Origin: Saprospiraceae bacterium
Lineage (GTDB): Bacteria > Bacteroidota > Bacteroidia > Chitinophagales > Saprospiraceae
DNA length: 64,000 nucleotides
Direction of reading: 5' to 3'
Assembly: GCA_013214355.1 (NCBI GenBank)
Contig: JABSSL010000003.1
Span: forward strand, 1 to 64,000
Positions within the stretch are counted from its first letter, which is position 1. Each line of letters starts with the position of its first letter. Both the position numbers and the translations under genes were made by a program. The notes under the pieces are model-generated. The model saw only the letters and a list, made by a program, of their open reading frames with translations, was not told the origin of the DNA and did not search any database. Shown piece by piece: positions 27,969 through 36,416 of this stretch.

Positions 27969-29279
27969 GTGAGTAGAAGGCTTGTAGTTGGATTGGTAGC
28001 TCTGTCATTGATGGGGCTGGTGTTGGTGCAATATCAGTTGTTGCGCACGGGCCTTCTATTGGAAAAGGCAAAGATTGATCAAGGTATGCGGGTGGCACTA
28101 GCGGACGTGAACATTTCGATCAACCGATCCTACGAAACACAATTGATGTTGCAACGGCTGCATCAAAAAAAGGAGCGTGCCTTAGCTAGTCCGGAATTGT
28201 TGATTCCTCACCGCTTGGAAGATAGTTTACAGCTATTTGTGGATCAAGCCTTGTCTAGGGGAGGTATACTCATGGAGTATGAACTAGGCTTATTAGCCCC
28301 TTTTCAAAAGGATACCTTGCTTGTGACGGCTGACTTTCATAAGGACAATGCTCGTTTTGAGGAATTTCGAAGACGACTCAATGGACAGCTAACTAGCACC
28401 TGCCAATGCCAGCCAGAATTGCATCTCCATGTAAATCACCTATTCAATTATCTGTTGGGAAGGCTGGCTATCCTCATTGTTCCATCTATTCTATTTCTAT
28501 TGCTTTTAGTCTTCTGCTTGGCCTGGCTGATCCGGAACCTCAACCGGCAAAAGCGTTTAGATGTAGTGAAAAACGATTTCATAAATAATCTAACGCACGA
28601 ATTGAAGACGCCCGTTTTTTCTAGTTCACTCCTGCTAAAGATGTTGCGCCAACGTCTGCAGAATCAACCACCGAAGGTGCAGGAGTATTTGCAGCTGATG
28701 GAAAAAGAAAATGAGCAGATGAAAGGGCATATTGAAAAAGTATTGGAGCTGGCTTCCTTGGAGAATGGAAAATATGAACTAGATCAGCAATTAAGGGATG
28801 TACATGTGCTGATAGAACAACTAACGGAGCGGTATCACTTGCAGTTGGAGGCACAAGGAGGGAGGCTATTGCTTGACTTACAGGCTGAGGAAAGTCATGC
28901 GCAGGTAGATCAAGTACACCTACAGAACGCTTTGCAGAACATCATTGAAAATGCCATAAAGTACAATCCTGCTCCGCTCCAATTGCGTATTCGCTCTTAT
29001 AATACCGAGGCGCATCTACATCTGGAAGTAGCAGATGATGGCATTGGAATTGCCTTGGAACACCAAAAAAAGATTTTTGAGAAGTTCTATCGCGTTCCTA
29101 CGGGTAACTTGCACACTGTCAAAGGTTTTGGTTTAGGTTTAAGTTATGTAAAACACATTATTGAAGCGCATGACGGCCTGCTAGAATTGCAGAGTATGCC
29201 TGGGCAAGGGAGTACATTCAGCATTTTATTGCCTTATCAAAAAAGAGAAAGTTTACAAAAAGAGACCATTAACGCTTAA
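27969..29279 (+). CDS. Two-component sensor histidine kinase
   Basis: The 436-residue kinase most likely starts at GTG 27969, since the first membrane helix (VVGLVALSLMGLVLVQYQLL, 6-25) follows at once. A periplasmic sensor loop (about 30-160) is followed by a second helix (164-188). The HisKA domain has the H-box FINNLTHELKTP with phospho-acceptor His210. The HATPase domain shows NIIENAIKYNP (N-box), DDGIGI (G1) and GFGLGLSYVK (G2). It phosphorylates the response regulator encoded 10 bp downstream. The sensor domain is not a recognised type, and its signal is unknown. Confidence 0.9.
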   Translation: MSRRLVVGLVALSLMGLVLVQYQLLRTGLLLEKAKIDQGMRVALADVNISINRSYETQLMLQRLHQKKERALASPELLIPHRLEDSLQLFVDQALSRGGILMEYELGLLAPFQKDTLLVTADFHKDNARFEEFRRRLNGQLTSTCQCQPELHLHVNHLFNYLLGRLAILIVPSILFLLLLVFCLAWLIRNLNRQKRLDVVKNDFINNLTHELKTPVFSSSLLLKMLRQRLQNQPPKVQEYLQLMEKENEQMKGHIEKVLELASLENGKYELDQQLRDVHVLIEQLTERYHLQLEAQGGRLLLDLQAEESHAQVDQVHLQNALQNIIENAIKYNPAPLQLRIRSYNTEAHLHLEVADDGIGIALEHQKKIFEKFYRVPTGNLHTVKGFGLGLSYVKHIIEAHDGLLELQSMPGQGSTFSILLPYQKRESLQKETINA

Positions 29280-29289
29280 ATATCATCAA

Positions 29290-29985
29290 ATGCGTAGACC
29301 CCATCTGTTACTGGTAGAAGACAATGATACACTTGGTTATGTGCTGCGTGAGTATCTGGAAATGAAAGGCTATCAATTGAGCTTAGCCAAGGATGGCCGT
29401 GCCGGACTCAATACCTTTAGGAAGGAATCATTTGACCTTTGTATTCTTGATGTCATGATGCCAGAAATGGATGGGTTCACTTTAGCAGAAGAACTGCGGC
29501 ATCTTGATCCGAGAGTGCCGATCATTTTCCTCACCGCCAAATCCCTCAAAGTTGATAAGCTCAAAGGCTTTAATCTAGGTGCCGATGATTATATCGTTAA
29601 ACCCGTAGATGAAGAGGAACTGGTAGCCAGGATCAAAGCCGTACTGCGCCGATCTGTCAATTCCATCGATCAACCGATCTCCTATCAAATCGGTGAGTAT
29701 CAATTTGATTTCTCCAACCAGAAACTCACCTACCATGATAAGGAACAATTGCTTACTGAGCGCGAAGCTCAATTACTCCGCTTACTTTGCCAGCACAAAG
29801 GTCGACTCCTGGCACGCCGCCACGTCCTAAAGGATATTTGGAACAACAACGACTACTTTACCCGTAGAAGCATGGATGTCTTCATTTCTCGCCTCCGTAA
29901 ATATTTAGGACAGGATGAGAATATCAAGATTACCAATGTTTATGGTAGTGGGTTTATCCTGACGGATGAAGTAGAAGCACAATAG
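29290..29985 (+). CDS. OmpR-family response regulator
   Basis: The 231-residue protein has a receiver domain (1-120) with the acidic pair E10-D11, phospho-acceptor Asp54 in LCILDVMMPEMDGF, Thr82 and Lys104. A winged-helix DNA-binding domain follows (about 130-228) with LLTEREAQLLRLLCQHKG and RRSMDVFISRLRKYL. It is encoded 10 bp after its kinase in the same operon. It should bind DNA as a dimer; the targets are not visible here. Confidence 0.93.
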   Translation: MRRPHLLLVEDNDTLGYVLREYLEMKGYQLSLAKDGRAGLNTFRKESFDLCILDVMMPEMDGFTLAEELRHLDPRVPIIFLTAKSLKVDKLKGFNLGADDYIVKPVDEEELVARIKAVLRRSVNSIDQPISYQIGEYQFDFSNQKLTYHDKEQLLTEREAQLLRLLCQHKGRLLARRHVLKDIWNNNDYFTRRSMDVFISRLRKYLGQDENIKITNVYGSGFILTDEVEAQ

Positions 29986-30017
29986 GGCTCAATTGGCATA
30001 ATCCCAGCCTACAATTT

Positions 30018-31208
30018 TTATCCAGCAAGCATTTTCTCCAAAACCCGATAAGCTGACTCCGCTGCTCCATGCACTGTAGACGTATCGCCCCCCTCATTCA
30101 AAGCTTCACCCGCAAAGTAGACCTTATTCCCTAAAGGCTCCAATAGTATTTGCATGGTCGAATTGAAATTGCTTCCGTAATGTGAGTAAGAACCTTGGAT
30201 ATAAGGTTCTGCGGACCAGTTCTGGACTACTGCCTCTTGTAAGAATCTGGAAGCTTTACCATCAAATATAGTATCTAGTTCACGAAGTACTGCTGCGATA
30301 ATAAGCTCATCTGAACCTAAGTCAGTATATCGTTTAGCTGGTTCTCCTACCGTAAAGAGTCCTAAGACGGCATCATTGGTATCTTTCCCAAAAGCAGCAT
30401 CATAGAAAGTCTTTTCCGTACCGGAGGTCAAACTTTCCATTAGGATATCTGGGTAAAACCGTTCTGAAAAGGATAAGAATACTTTTAGTCCAGCAGGCAT
30501 ATCGATCGTATTCAGCGCATCCCTTTTTTCCTGAGGCCAGGCTGGTTCAAAGTTGATCATCTCATTTTGCAGCATCTTTATCGGAACCGTCACTAATACG
30601 CTATCCGCCAGATAGGTTTCGCCAGCCTCCGTAGTAACTCGAACTTGCTCCCCGCGGTAGTCAATATCTGTAACAACTTTTTCAAACTCCATTTTATCTG
30701 CAATAGAAGGCACCATGAATTGCTCAAAAAAACCGTACCAAGTGCTGCGCTTAAATTTATATTCCCGATAGAAATGGCTGGCGAAATTCATCCGACGTAA
30801 CTTATTGTTGCGCCAGATGGAAATGGTCTTCGGGCGGTAATTGATGATGTCTACATTTGCCTGTACAGAGGGGTCGGCAATTAAATCTGAAAGAATAGCG
30901 GGGTCTGTATGAATCCATTCTCCTCCCAGGTCGATTGGGAAATCTGCAAACCCATCCAGCCGCTTTACCCTACCGCCAAAATCCGTATTTGCTTCCAGGA
31001 TTTGGAAATCTACATTGTGCTTTTGTAAAATGTAGCCTGCGGTTATCCCCGCGGCTCCAGCGCCGATAATGAGTACCTTCCCTTTAAAGGAGGGTTGGAA
31101 ATCCGTCCCAAAAAGGCTTTGATCATTACAGGCAGAGAGCAAGGAGGATAAGAAGGGGAGACCTAGTCCCATCGTGAGGGAATGCTTCAGAAATTCGCTT
31201 CGATTCAT
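30018..31208 (-). CDS. Flavin amine-oxidase-family lipoprotein
   Basis: ATG at 31208 (MNRSEFLKHSLTMGLGLPFL) gives a signal with lipobox SLLSAC (Cys27); the longer frame from 31304 overlaps the upstream gene. The 396-residue protein has the FAD dinucleotide-binding motif VLIIGAGAAGITAGYIL at about 45, the EANTDFGGRV glutamate/GGR motif, and a C-terminal FAD motif (KVYFAGEALNEGGDTSTVHG). This is the flavin-containing amine oxidase family. It should be exported, so substrates may be amines or a cell-envelope compound. It lies 16 bp after a beta-barrel-like gene, and the two probably form an operon. Confidence 0.83.
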   Translation of the reverse strand: MNRSEFLKHSLTMGLGLPFLSSLLSACNDQSLFGTDFQPSFKGKVLIIGAGAAGITAGYILQKHNVDFQILEANTDFGGRVKRLDGFADFPIDLGGEWIHTDPAILSDLIADPSVQANVDIINYRPKTISIWRNNKLRRMNFASHFYREYKFKRSTWYGFFEQFMVPSIADKMEFEKVVTDIDYRGEQVRVTTEAGETYLADSVLVTVPIKMLQNEMINFEPAWPQEKRDALNTIDMPAGLKVFLSFSERFYPDILMESLTSGTEKTFYDAAFGKDTNDAVLGLFTVGEPAKRYTDLGSDELIIAAVLRELDTIFDGKASRFLQEAVVQNWSAEPYIQGSYSHYGSNFNSTMQILLEPLGNKVYFAGEALNEGGDTSTVHGAAESAYRVLEKMLAG

Positions 31209-31224
31209 AGCTGTAGATTTATTT

Positions 31225-31800
31225 TTATTTGAAGTAAAAGCGCAATCCCATTTCTGCGAAGAGGGTTGCGGAGGTGCGTTCTGTATTTTCAAAAAGTTGA
31301 CCAATTAGTAGGCGGTAGTATCCACTTAATTGGGGTTGGATGGGAACCCCTTGTGAGTAACTGATCGAAGGCATCCAGCCGCTGGTATAGACCCTATTCC
31401 GTGCGGATCTACTTCCATCTGCAAGACTTACAGAAAAGCCCTCTTGTATGGCACTCAATTGATAGCCAATCCCAAGACTAAGCGACTGATGGGCCCAGCC
31501 TCGTCTTTTTCGCTTTTGGACAGCGTACCCAAAAGCAAGCTTGGCGAGGTAGGATTGGTGGGAATTAGCCTGGAAATAATAGCCAAATTGTGGCCGGACA
31601 AATAAGGATCGCTTAGCGATGCCTCCTGTGATTGCCCAGGATTGTATATCGATAGAGCTACTAATGCTTAGCCCAGGTTGGACCAGAAATTGACCAAAGT
31701 AGGCCACCTCTAGATGCTTTCCCGGCGAGGAAGATTGAGCCATCAAGGGAAGTACCGCCAGGCTAAGGATTAGAGAAAAGATGATTCTTTTGCGTTGCAT
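31225..31800 (-). CDS. Hypothetical outer-membrane beta-barrel-like protein
   Basis: The 191-residue protein has a signal peptide (MQRKRIIFSLILSLAVLPLMA) and alternating short beta-strand segments with aromatic ends (SWAITGGIAKRSLFVRPQFG, YQLSAIQEGFSVSL), ending in a terminal strand (TLFAEMGLRFYFK). That pattern and the final aromatic residues fit a small outer-membrane barrel. No named family is recognised. It lies upstream of the amine-oxidase lipoprotein in the same direction, so the two may cooperate. Confidence 0.65.
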   Translation of the reverse strand: MQRKRIIFSLILSLAVLPLMAQSSSPGKHLEVAYFGQFLVQPGLSISSSIDIQSWAITGGIAKRSLFVRPQFGYYFQANSHQSYLAKLAFGYAVQKRKRRGWAHQSLSLGIGYQLSAIQEGFSVSLADGSRSARNRVYTSGWMPSISYSQGVPIQPQLSGYYRLLIGQLFENTERTSATLFAEMGLRFYFK

Positions 31801-32032
31801 ATTAGGTGCTTTATAAAAGGATTATGACCACAAGATTAGGGGATAAGTACCTGCTTTGCTTTTTTTTTCAAAGGGTGGGCGTATTTATTCTTCTAGTGGA
31901 TAGATGTAGGCGATAAGCGGGAATTTTTGGTCCACTGCCCGCTCATAGGAGGAAGTGGGACACTCATGAGTTACATGGGGCTTTTCAAGGGAAACTCTTT
32001 TGAATCAGCACTATTATTGCTAAACTTACTTC

Positions 32033-33073
32033 ATGATGCGAGCTTCGGCCTTTAAGCGATATAGTATCTTGGGACAGTTAGGGGTGTGGACGATTCTACT
32101 GCTGATTTTCAGTGTAGAGGAAATGGACTACAGCAGCGTTGGGGTTTCTTTGGCTTATGGTTTTTGTAAAACCTTGGTTTGGCCCTTGGCGGTCTACCCA
32201 CATTATTATGGTCTGCTCCCCATACTACAAAAGGGGCGTCTATGGCTGTATTTTGGCTTGACCTTTCTCTTGATATTCTTCACAGCTAGTTTATCTGTAG
32301 GGGTAGATCAGATCTTTCCTTTTGGTTATGATTACGATTATGATCCAGAGGCGGATTTCTGGGGGAATGTCTTTTACTATTTTCTGTTGGTAGGCCTTAT
32401 AACGGCTGTCTCAAGCCTGTATTATTTTATAGAGGTATGGCAGACTAATCAAGAGCGATCTTTTCAACTACGTCAGCAAAAGCTAGAAGCGGAACTAAAT
32501 TTTTTAAAGTCACAAATCAACCCCCATTTCCTATTCAATACCTTAAATAACATCTACTCTTACGTGCAAACCGGGAACGCACAAGCGGCAACGATGCTTG
32601 AGCGGCTGTCCTCTATCTTACGTTTTATGGTGTATGAGGGTAGTTCGGAACTGGTGAGATTGCAACAGGAATTAGAAGCCGTGGAAAACCTCTTGGAGAT
32701 CAATAAAATGAAGAACTCCAAGCAAGCCAATATCGTCCTGAAAACGGAGGGCGTAAAGGGGTATCATCTGATTGCGCCACTGATTATCGTCAACTTTGTA
32801 GAAAATGCTTGTAAACATAGCGATGCTATCAACAATCCTGAAGGGTTTATCCGGGTAGCCGTTCAAGTGAAAGAGGGCGATCTTTGTGTTTTGCAGATTG
32901 CGAACTCTGTTAGAGCACAGAAGAAGGTGGATAATGCCTATGGGGGAGTGGGGTTAGAGAATATGATGAAGCGTCTGGAACTGCAGTATGGTTCAAAGTT
33001 TCAATTGGAACAAAAGGAGGTGGGGAATCGGTATGAACTGAACCTAGAACTGCCATTGAATCGTAAAGAATAA
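32033..33073 (+). CDS. LytS/YehU-type sensor histidine kinase
   Basis: The 346-residue protein has four membrane segments (about 14-28, 38-60, 70-90 and 113-133), then the PF06580 His_kinase domain. The phospho-acceptor is probably His165 in INPHFLFNTLNN. A HATPase domain follows with IVNFVENACKH (N-box) and a final glycine-rich GGVGLENMMKRL. Kinases of this type pair with LytTR response regulators, and the gene for one starts 35 bp downstream. A second ATG lies one codon in (32036). The signal is unknown. Confidence 0.9.
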   Translation: MMRASAFKRYSILGQLGVWTILLLIFSVEEMDYSSVGVSLAYGFCKTLVWPLAVYPHYYGLLPILQKGRLWLYFGLTFLLIFFTASLSVGVDQIFPFGYDYDYDPEADFWGNVFYYFLLVGLITAVSSLYYFIEVWQTNQERSFQLRQQKLEAELNFLKSQINPHFLFNTLNNIYSYVQTGNAQAATMLERLSSILRFMVYEGSSELVRLQQELEAVENLLEINKMKNSKQANIVLKTEGVKGYHLIAPLIIVNFVENACKHSDAINNPEGFIRVAVQVKEGDLCVLQIANSVRAQKKVDNAYGGVGLENMMKRLELQYGSKFQLEQKEVGNRYELNLELPLNRKE

Positions 33074-33107
33074 GGTCTAATAAGCCACTTAGAACTAATA
33101 GTAAGAT

Positions 33108-33851
33108 ATGAAATATAAGGTGCTGATTGTAGACGATGAGGAGCCCGCACGGGACCTACTGCGAATCTATGCAGAAAAGCTGGAAGAGCTGGAAGTGGTA
33201 GATACATTATCCAATGCACTATCTGCCAAGAAATTGTTGAGCCAAGAAAAGGTAGATATCCTGCTTACCGATATCCAAATGGATGATTTAACGGGTATAG
33301 AACTATTGCAAGTATTGAAGCACCCGCCTACCACCATTTTTACCACGGCTTACTCAGAATATGCCTTAGAAGGGTATGCCTTAGATGTAGTTGACTACCT
33401 GGTGAAACCGATACCCTTTCAGCGATTCTGCCAAGCAATAGACCGGGCCAAAGAACTCATTGACTATAAAGAGCGAAAAGGAGACGTTCAGGACACTACA
33501 AATGAGAAAGCTAGCCTTATAGACACCACAGAAGATTACTTCTTTGTCAAAACCAATCGTAAAATAGTACGCTTAAACTATGCAGATTTACTCTTTGTAG
33601 AGAGTTATGGTGAATATGTGAAGTTGTACACTAAGGACGATATCATCTTAGCCCTTCAAACCACTGCCTTTATGGAGAATATGCTACCGGCAGCAGACTT
33701 CGTGCGTATTCATCGTTCTCACATTGTTAATTTAAGCCACATCCGCGAGATTGATGGGAATGAGGTCTATATAGATGAATATCGCCTTATCATTAGCAAA
33801 CGTATGAAGGAAGGCTTTTTGGCCAAAATCCGAGATAAGGGCATGATATAA
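33108..33851 (+). CDS. LytTR-family response regulator
   Basis: The 247-residue protein has a receiver domain with D9/D10 and E11 in VDDEEPA, phospho-acceptor Asp55 in LLTDIQMDD, and Lys100 in VDYLVKP. A LytTR DNA-binding domain occupies about 145-245 (FVKTNRKIVRLNYADLLFVE, FVRIHRSHIVNLSHI). LytTR domains bind direct repeats in promoters, often controlling surface or virulence functions. It partners with the kinase just upstream. Confidence 0.93.
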   Translation: MKYKVLIVDDEEPARDLLRIYAEKLEELEVVDTLSNALSAKKLLSQEKVDILLTDIQMDDLTGIELLQVLKHPPTTIFTTAYSEYALEGYALDVVDYLVKPIPFQRFCQAIDRAKELIDYKERKGDVQDTTNEKASLIDTTEDYFFVKTNRKIVRLNYADLLFVESYGEYVKLYTKDDIILALQTTAFMENMLPAADFVRIHRSHIVNLSHIREIDGNEVYIDEYRLIISKRMKEGFLAKIRDKGMI

Positions 33852-33875
33852 TTTCCCTCTTTTCCAAGGCTTAGG

Positions 33876-33903
33876 CAATGAGTTAAGTCATTGTTATTTT
33901 TTT
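33876..33903 (+). terminator. Weak terminator after the LytTR operon
   Basis: CAATGA (33876-33881) pairs with TCATTG (33888-33893), followed by TTATTTTTTTT. The stem is short but the U-tract is strong. Confidence 0.45.
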
Positions 33904-34015
33904 TAATTGATGACCTATGTCATTAGGGTAGGTAGGGCATTTTCAGTAATATTGGATATCAAACGATTGATAGTGAGTAAAATCATCAACAAGCCTACGA
34001 TCAAAATTCAAGACC

Positions 34016-34855
34016 ATGAAAAAGATCTTATTTCCTACTGATCTTTCTGATGCTGCAAATCACGCCTTTATCTACGCCTTGCAATTGGCAGACAAATGGA
34101 ACGCTAGTATAACAACTATTCACGTGTACCAGGAAATGCAGATCGGAGACATCCACCTGCCGGGTAGCCTCTACAATTTCTATCAGAGTATGGATCTCTA
34201 TTCTTTCGAGAATTACCGAGACTCTATTCCTGTGCTGGTTGAATTAGCTAGAGCAAAGGGATTGGAACACGTGGAGGTCCGACACATGTTGGAGCAAGGG
34301 GAAGTAGTGGAAAGCATTTTGGAGGCAGCACAGAAGGAAGGGACAGATCTGATTGTGATGGGAACGACAGGAGCGCGCGGATTGAAGGAAATTTTCCTCG
34401 GAAGTGTAGCAGGGGAGGTATTGGAAAATGCTTCTTGCCCGGTCTTGGCCGTGCCAGCGAAGACAGAATTTGATGGTAAAATAGATAACATAGCTTACGC
34501 TACCTCTTATAAAGATGAAGATGTGGAAGCCATCAAACGTTTGGCGGGGCTGCTAGGTAGTTTTCATCCTCAACTTCACTGCGTTAATGTGGATTTGGCA
34601 CACACCGAGGAGATTACCCAGCAAATGGATCAGTTCCAAGACAAAGTTGGGGCTACCGAAGTACCCATCAGCTATAAAGTGTTAGAGGGAACGGATATGA
34701 AGAAAGCCTTGACGGACTTCTTGGAAGCCGAAAAGGTGGACATCATTGCTATGCTTACACGCAAACGCAGTTTTGTACAGGAGCTCTTTAACTATAGCAA
34801 GACTAAAATGATGGCCTATCATGCCAATACGCCAGTTTTGGCTTTACATATTTAA
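34016..34855 (+). CDS. Tandem universal stress protein (UspA family)
   Basis: The 279-residue protein contains two Usp domains (about 1-150 and 155-279). The first is canonical: KKILFPTDLSDAANHAFIYA, then the ATP-binding signature MGTTGARGLKEIFLGSVAGE and ENASCPVLAVPA. The second is more divergent and lacks the G-x2-G-x9-GS motif. Usp proteins bind ATP and support survival under stress; the partner is unknown. It is monocistronic, ended by the hairpin at 34881-34933. Confidence 0.88.
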   Translation: MKKILFPTDLSDAANHAFIYALQLADKWNASITTIHVYQEMQIGDIHLPGSLYNFYQSMDLYSFENYRDSIPVLVELARAKGLEHVEVRHMLEQGEVVESILEAAQKEGTDLIVMGTTGARGLKEIFLGSVAGEVLENASCPVLAVPAKTEFDGKIDNIAYATSYKDEDVEAIKRLAGLLGSFHPQLHCVNVDLAHTEEITQQMDQFQDKVGATEVPISYKVLEGTDMKKALTDFLEAEKVDIIAMLTRKRSFVQELFNYSKTKMMAYHANTPVLALHI

Positions 34856-34880
34856 GATAGGTCATCGCTATGGCTTATAA

Positions 34881-34933
34881 CGCTAGATATGATGCAGGAA
34901 AAGTCTAGCAGGACTGATGCATCATATCTAGCG
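34881..34933 (+). terminator. Terminator after the universal stress protein gene
   Basis: CGCTAGATATGATGCA (34881-34896) pairs perfectly over 16 bp with TGCATCATATCTAGCG (34918-34933). The 21-nt loop itself holds AGTC/GACT. CTTTCTTTTCT follows. Confidence 0.65.
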
Positions 34934-35068
34934 CTTTCTTTTCTCCCATTCAGTACTTTCTTTTATTTTGGTTCTCTGACAAATGTGTACGTTGGAGAAT
35001 ATCTTTTTCTACCCCTACCGTGAAGTTTTTCCCCTGCTCAGCATTAATAGAGTAAAGAGGATACGAAA

Positions 35069-35659
35069 ATGCCGTGGGATCCATCTCAATCAGATCATAG
35101 CCTGCTAGCGGCTTGGGCTAGCGGTGACCAAGCAGCTGCCAGTGTATTTGTTCAAAAGTACTATCGTCATGCCATGGTACTTAGCCTGGGCTATTGCAAA
35201 GGGGATACGGAGCAGGCTGAAACGGCCACGCAAACCTTCTTTGAGCGATTGGCTCGACGTTTGCCGAAACTAGGGCAAGAGGAACCCGCGAAGCTCCAGG
35301 AGATTGGGCAGCATTTTTCAGCTTACTTACTGACCGCCATCAAGAACAATGTTAATGAACAAAGGCGCTCAGCAGTTCACTACCGAACCAAGATCATTGC
35401 CACGAGTCCTCGTACAAAGCCGGTAGCTGAGCCTCCCGCAGCTGAAACTTTTGTGAGAGAGGATGCTATCCGTCATGTCTTATCCTTTTTGCCAGAAAGT
35501 CAGCGAACGGTATATCGACTCTATCTAGAAGGGTATTCCCACCAAGAGATTGCCCAGAAAATTGGTCTTAAGCAAGGCCAAGTGCGCGGAAGAATTGACC
35601 GGGGCAATCAGAAGCTCCGGCAGCATCGACAGTTAATTCATCAATTGCTAAAGCCTTAA
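35069..35659 (+). CDS. RNA polymerase sigma factor (sigma-70/ECF-like)
   Basis: The 196-residue protein has a divergent region 2 (LLAAWASGDQAAASVFVQKY, then TFFERLARRLPK) and a clear region 4 (VLSFLPESQRTVYRLYLEGY followed by HQEIAQKIGLKQGQVRGRID). The linker at about 110-130 is proline-rich. This fits an alternative sigma factor of the ECF type that redirects RNA polymerase. The next gene starts 10 bp after its stop and encodes a membrane protein with an anti-sigma-like N-terminus. That pairing is the usual layout for a sigma factor held inactive at the membrane. See the finding on 35069-36395. Confidence 0.85.
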   Translation: MPWDPSQSDHSLLAAWASGDQAAASVFVQKYYRHAMVLSLGYCKGDTEQAETATQTFFERLARRLPKLGQEEPAKLQEIGQHFSAYLLTAIKNNVNEQRRSAVHYRTKIIATSPRTKPVAEPPAAETFVREDAIRHVLSFLPESQRTVYRLYLEGYSHQEIAQKIGLKQGQVRGRIDRGNQKLRQHRQLIHQLLKP

Positions 35660-35669
35660 AGTATAGGAT

Positions 35670-36395
35670 ATGCAGACACCCAAATCAGTGTATGTGCCAT
35701 TTGAGCGGATTATGGCCTACTGCGAAGGGAACTTGGCAGAGGAGGAGGCTGCGCAAATTCGAGAGTTGGCAGCACAAGAGCCGCTCATCCAGGAAACGAT
35801 TGTTCACCTACAAGATCTTTTACAGGAGAGAAGTAGCCAAAATATTAAACAAATGCTCGATCATTCTTTACAAAGCTTCTTACAGCAACCTTTAATTATA
35901 GAGCCGCCAATTACTAAGACACCTTCTTGGTTTCAGCGGATGACACTTGATGTGGAGACCATCTTTTCAGCTAGCCATATCGCATGGAGAAAAGTCTTGA
36001 TCCTCGGCAATATTGTACTGGCCTTACTGCTAGGACATATGTTCTATCAAACCCTAGTCTTCCCGGCAGAAGCACAGGATACCGAACTCACCGCTAATGA
36101 TCCAACCTTGCTGTTTCCGGATGGTTTTACACCCAATGGAGACGGTGTAAATGATGTTTTCCAACCCAAATTGGTGAAGAAGGTGAAGATATTCCGTGAA
36201 TTCTCCATCTACAATCGCTGGGGAGAGCAGGTGTATACGGCGACTAACTTTTCCTCGAAGAGTGCAAAGAAAGCTTGGGACGGTACCGTAAATGGCGAAC
36301 CAGCAGAAGCAGCATCTTACTACTATATCGTTCGACTGCAGAACGCATTAGGTTTTGAGGAAACATTTAACGGTATGCTTAGCCTGAAGCGCTAA
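35670..36395 (+). CDS. Putative anti-sigma factor with CHU_C (T9SS type-B) sorting-like ectodomain
   Basis: The 241-residue protein has three parts. Residues 1-70 are helical (FERIMAYCEGNLAEEEAAQI, then a glutamine-rich helix) and look like the cytoplasmic part of an anti-sigma factor, though without zinc-binding cysteines. One membrane helix lies at about 108-129 (KVLILGNIVLALLLGHMFYQ). Residues 148-241 form the gliding-motility-associated C-terminal domain (CHU_C, PF13585): FTPNGDGVNDVF, IYNRWGEQVYTA, KAWDGTVNGEPAEAASYYYI and a final NGMLSLKR. That domain normally terminates large secreted proteins and serves as the T9SS type-B signal. Here it follows an internal membrane helix, with no N-terminal signal peptide. 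It is co-operonic with the sigma factor 10 bp upstream. Confidence 0.8.
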   Translation: MQTPKSVYVPFERIMAYCEGNLAEEEAAQIRELAAQEPLIQETIVHLQDLLQERSSQNIKQMLDHSLQSFLQQPLIIEPPITKTPSWFQRMTLDVETIFSASHIAWRKVLILGNIVLALLLGHMFYQTLVFPAEAQDTELTANDPTLLFPDGFTPNGDGVNDVFQPKLVKKVKIFREFSIYNRWGEQVYTATNFSSKSAKKAWDGTVNGEPAEAASYYYIVRLQNALGFEETFNGMLSLKR

Positions 36396-36416
36396 ACCCT
36401 CTCCTCATGGCTTGGG

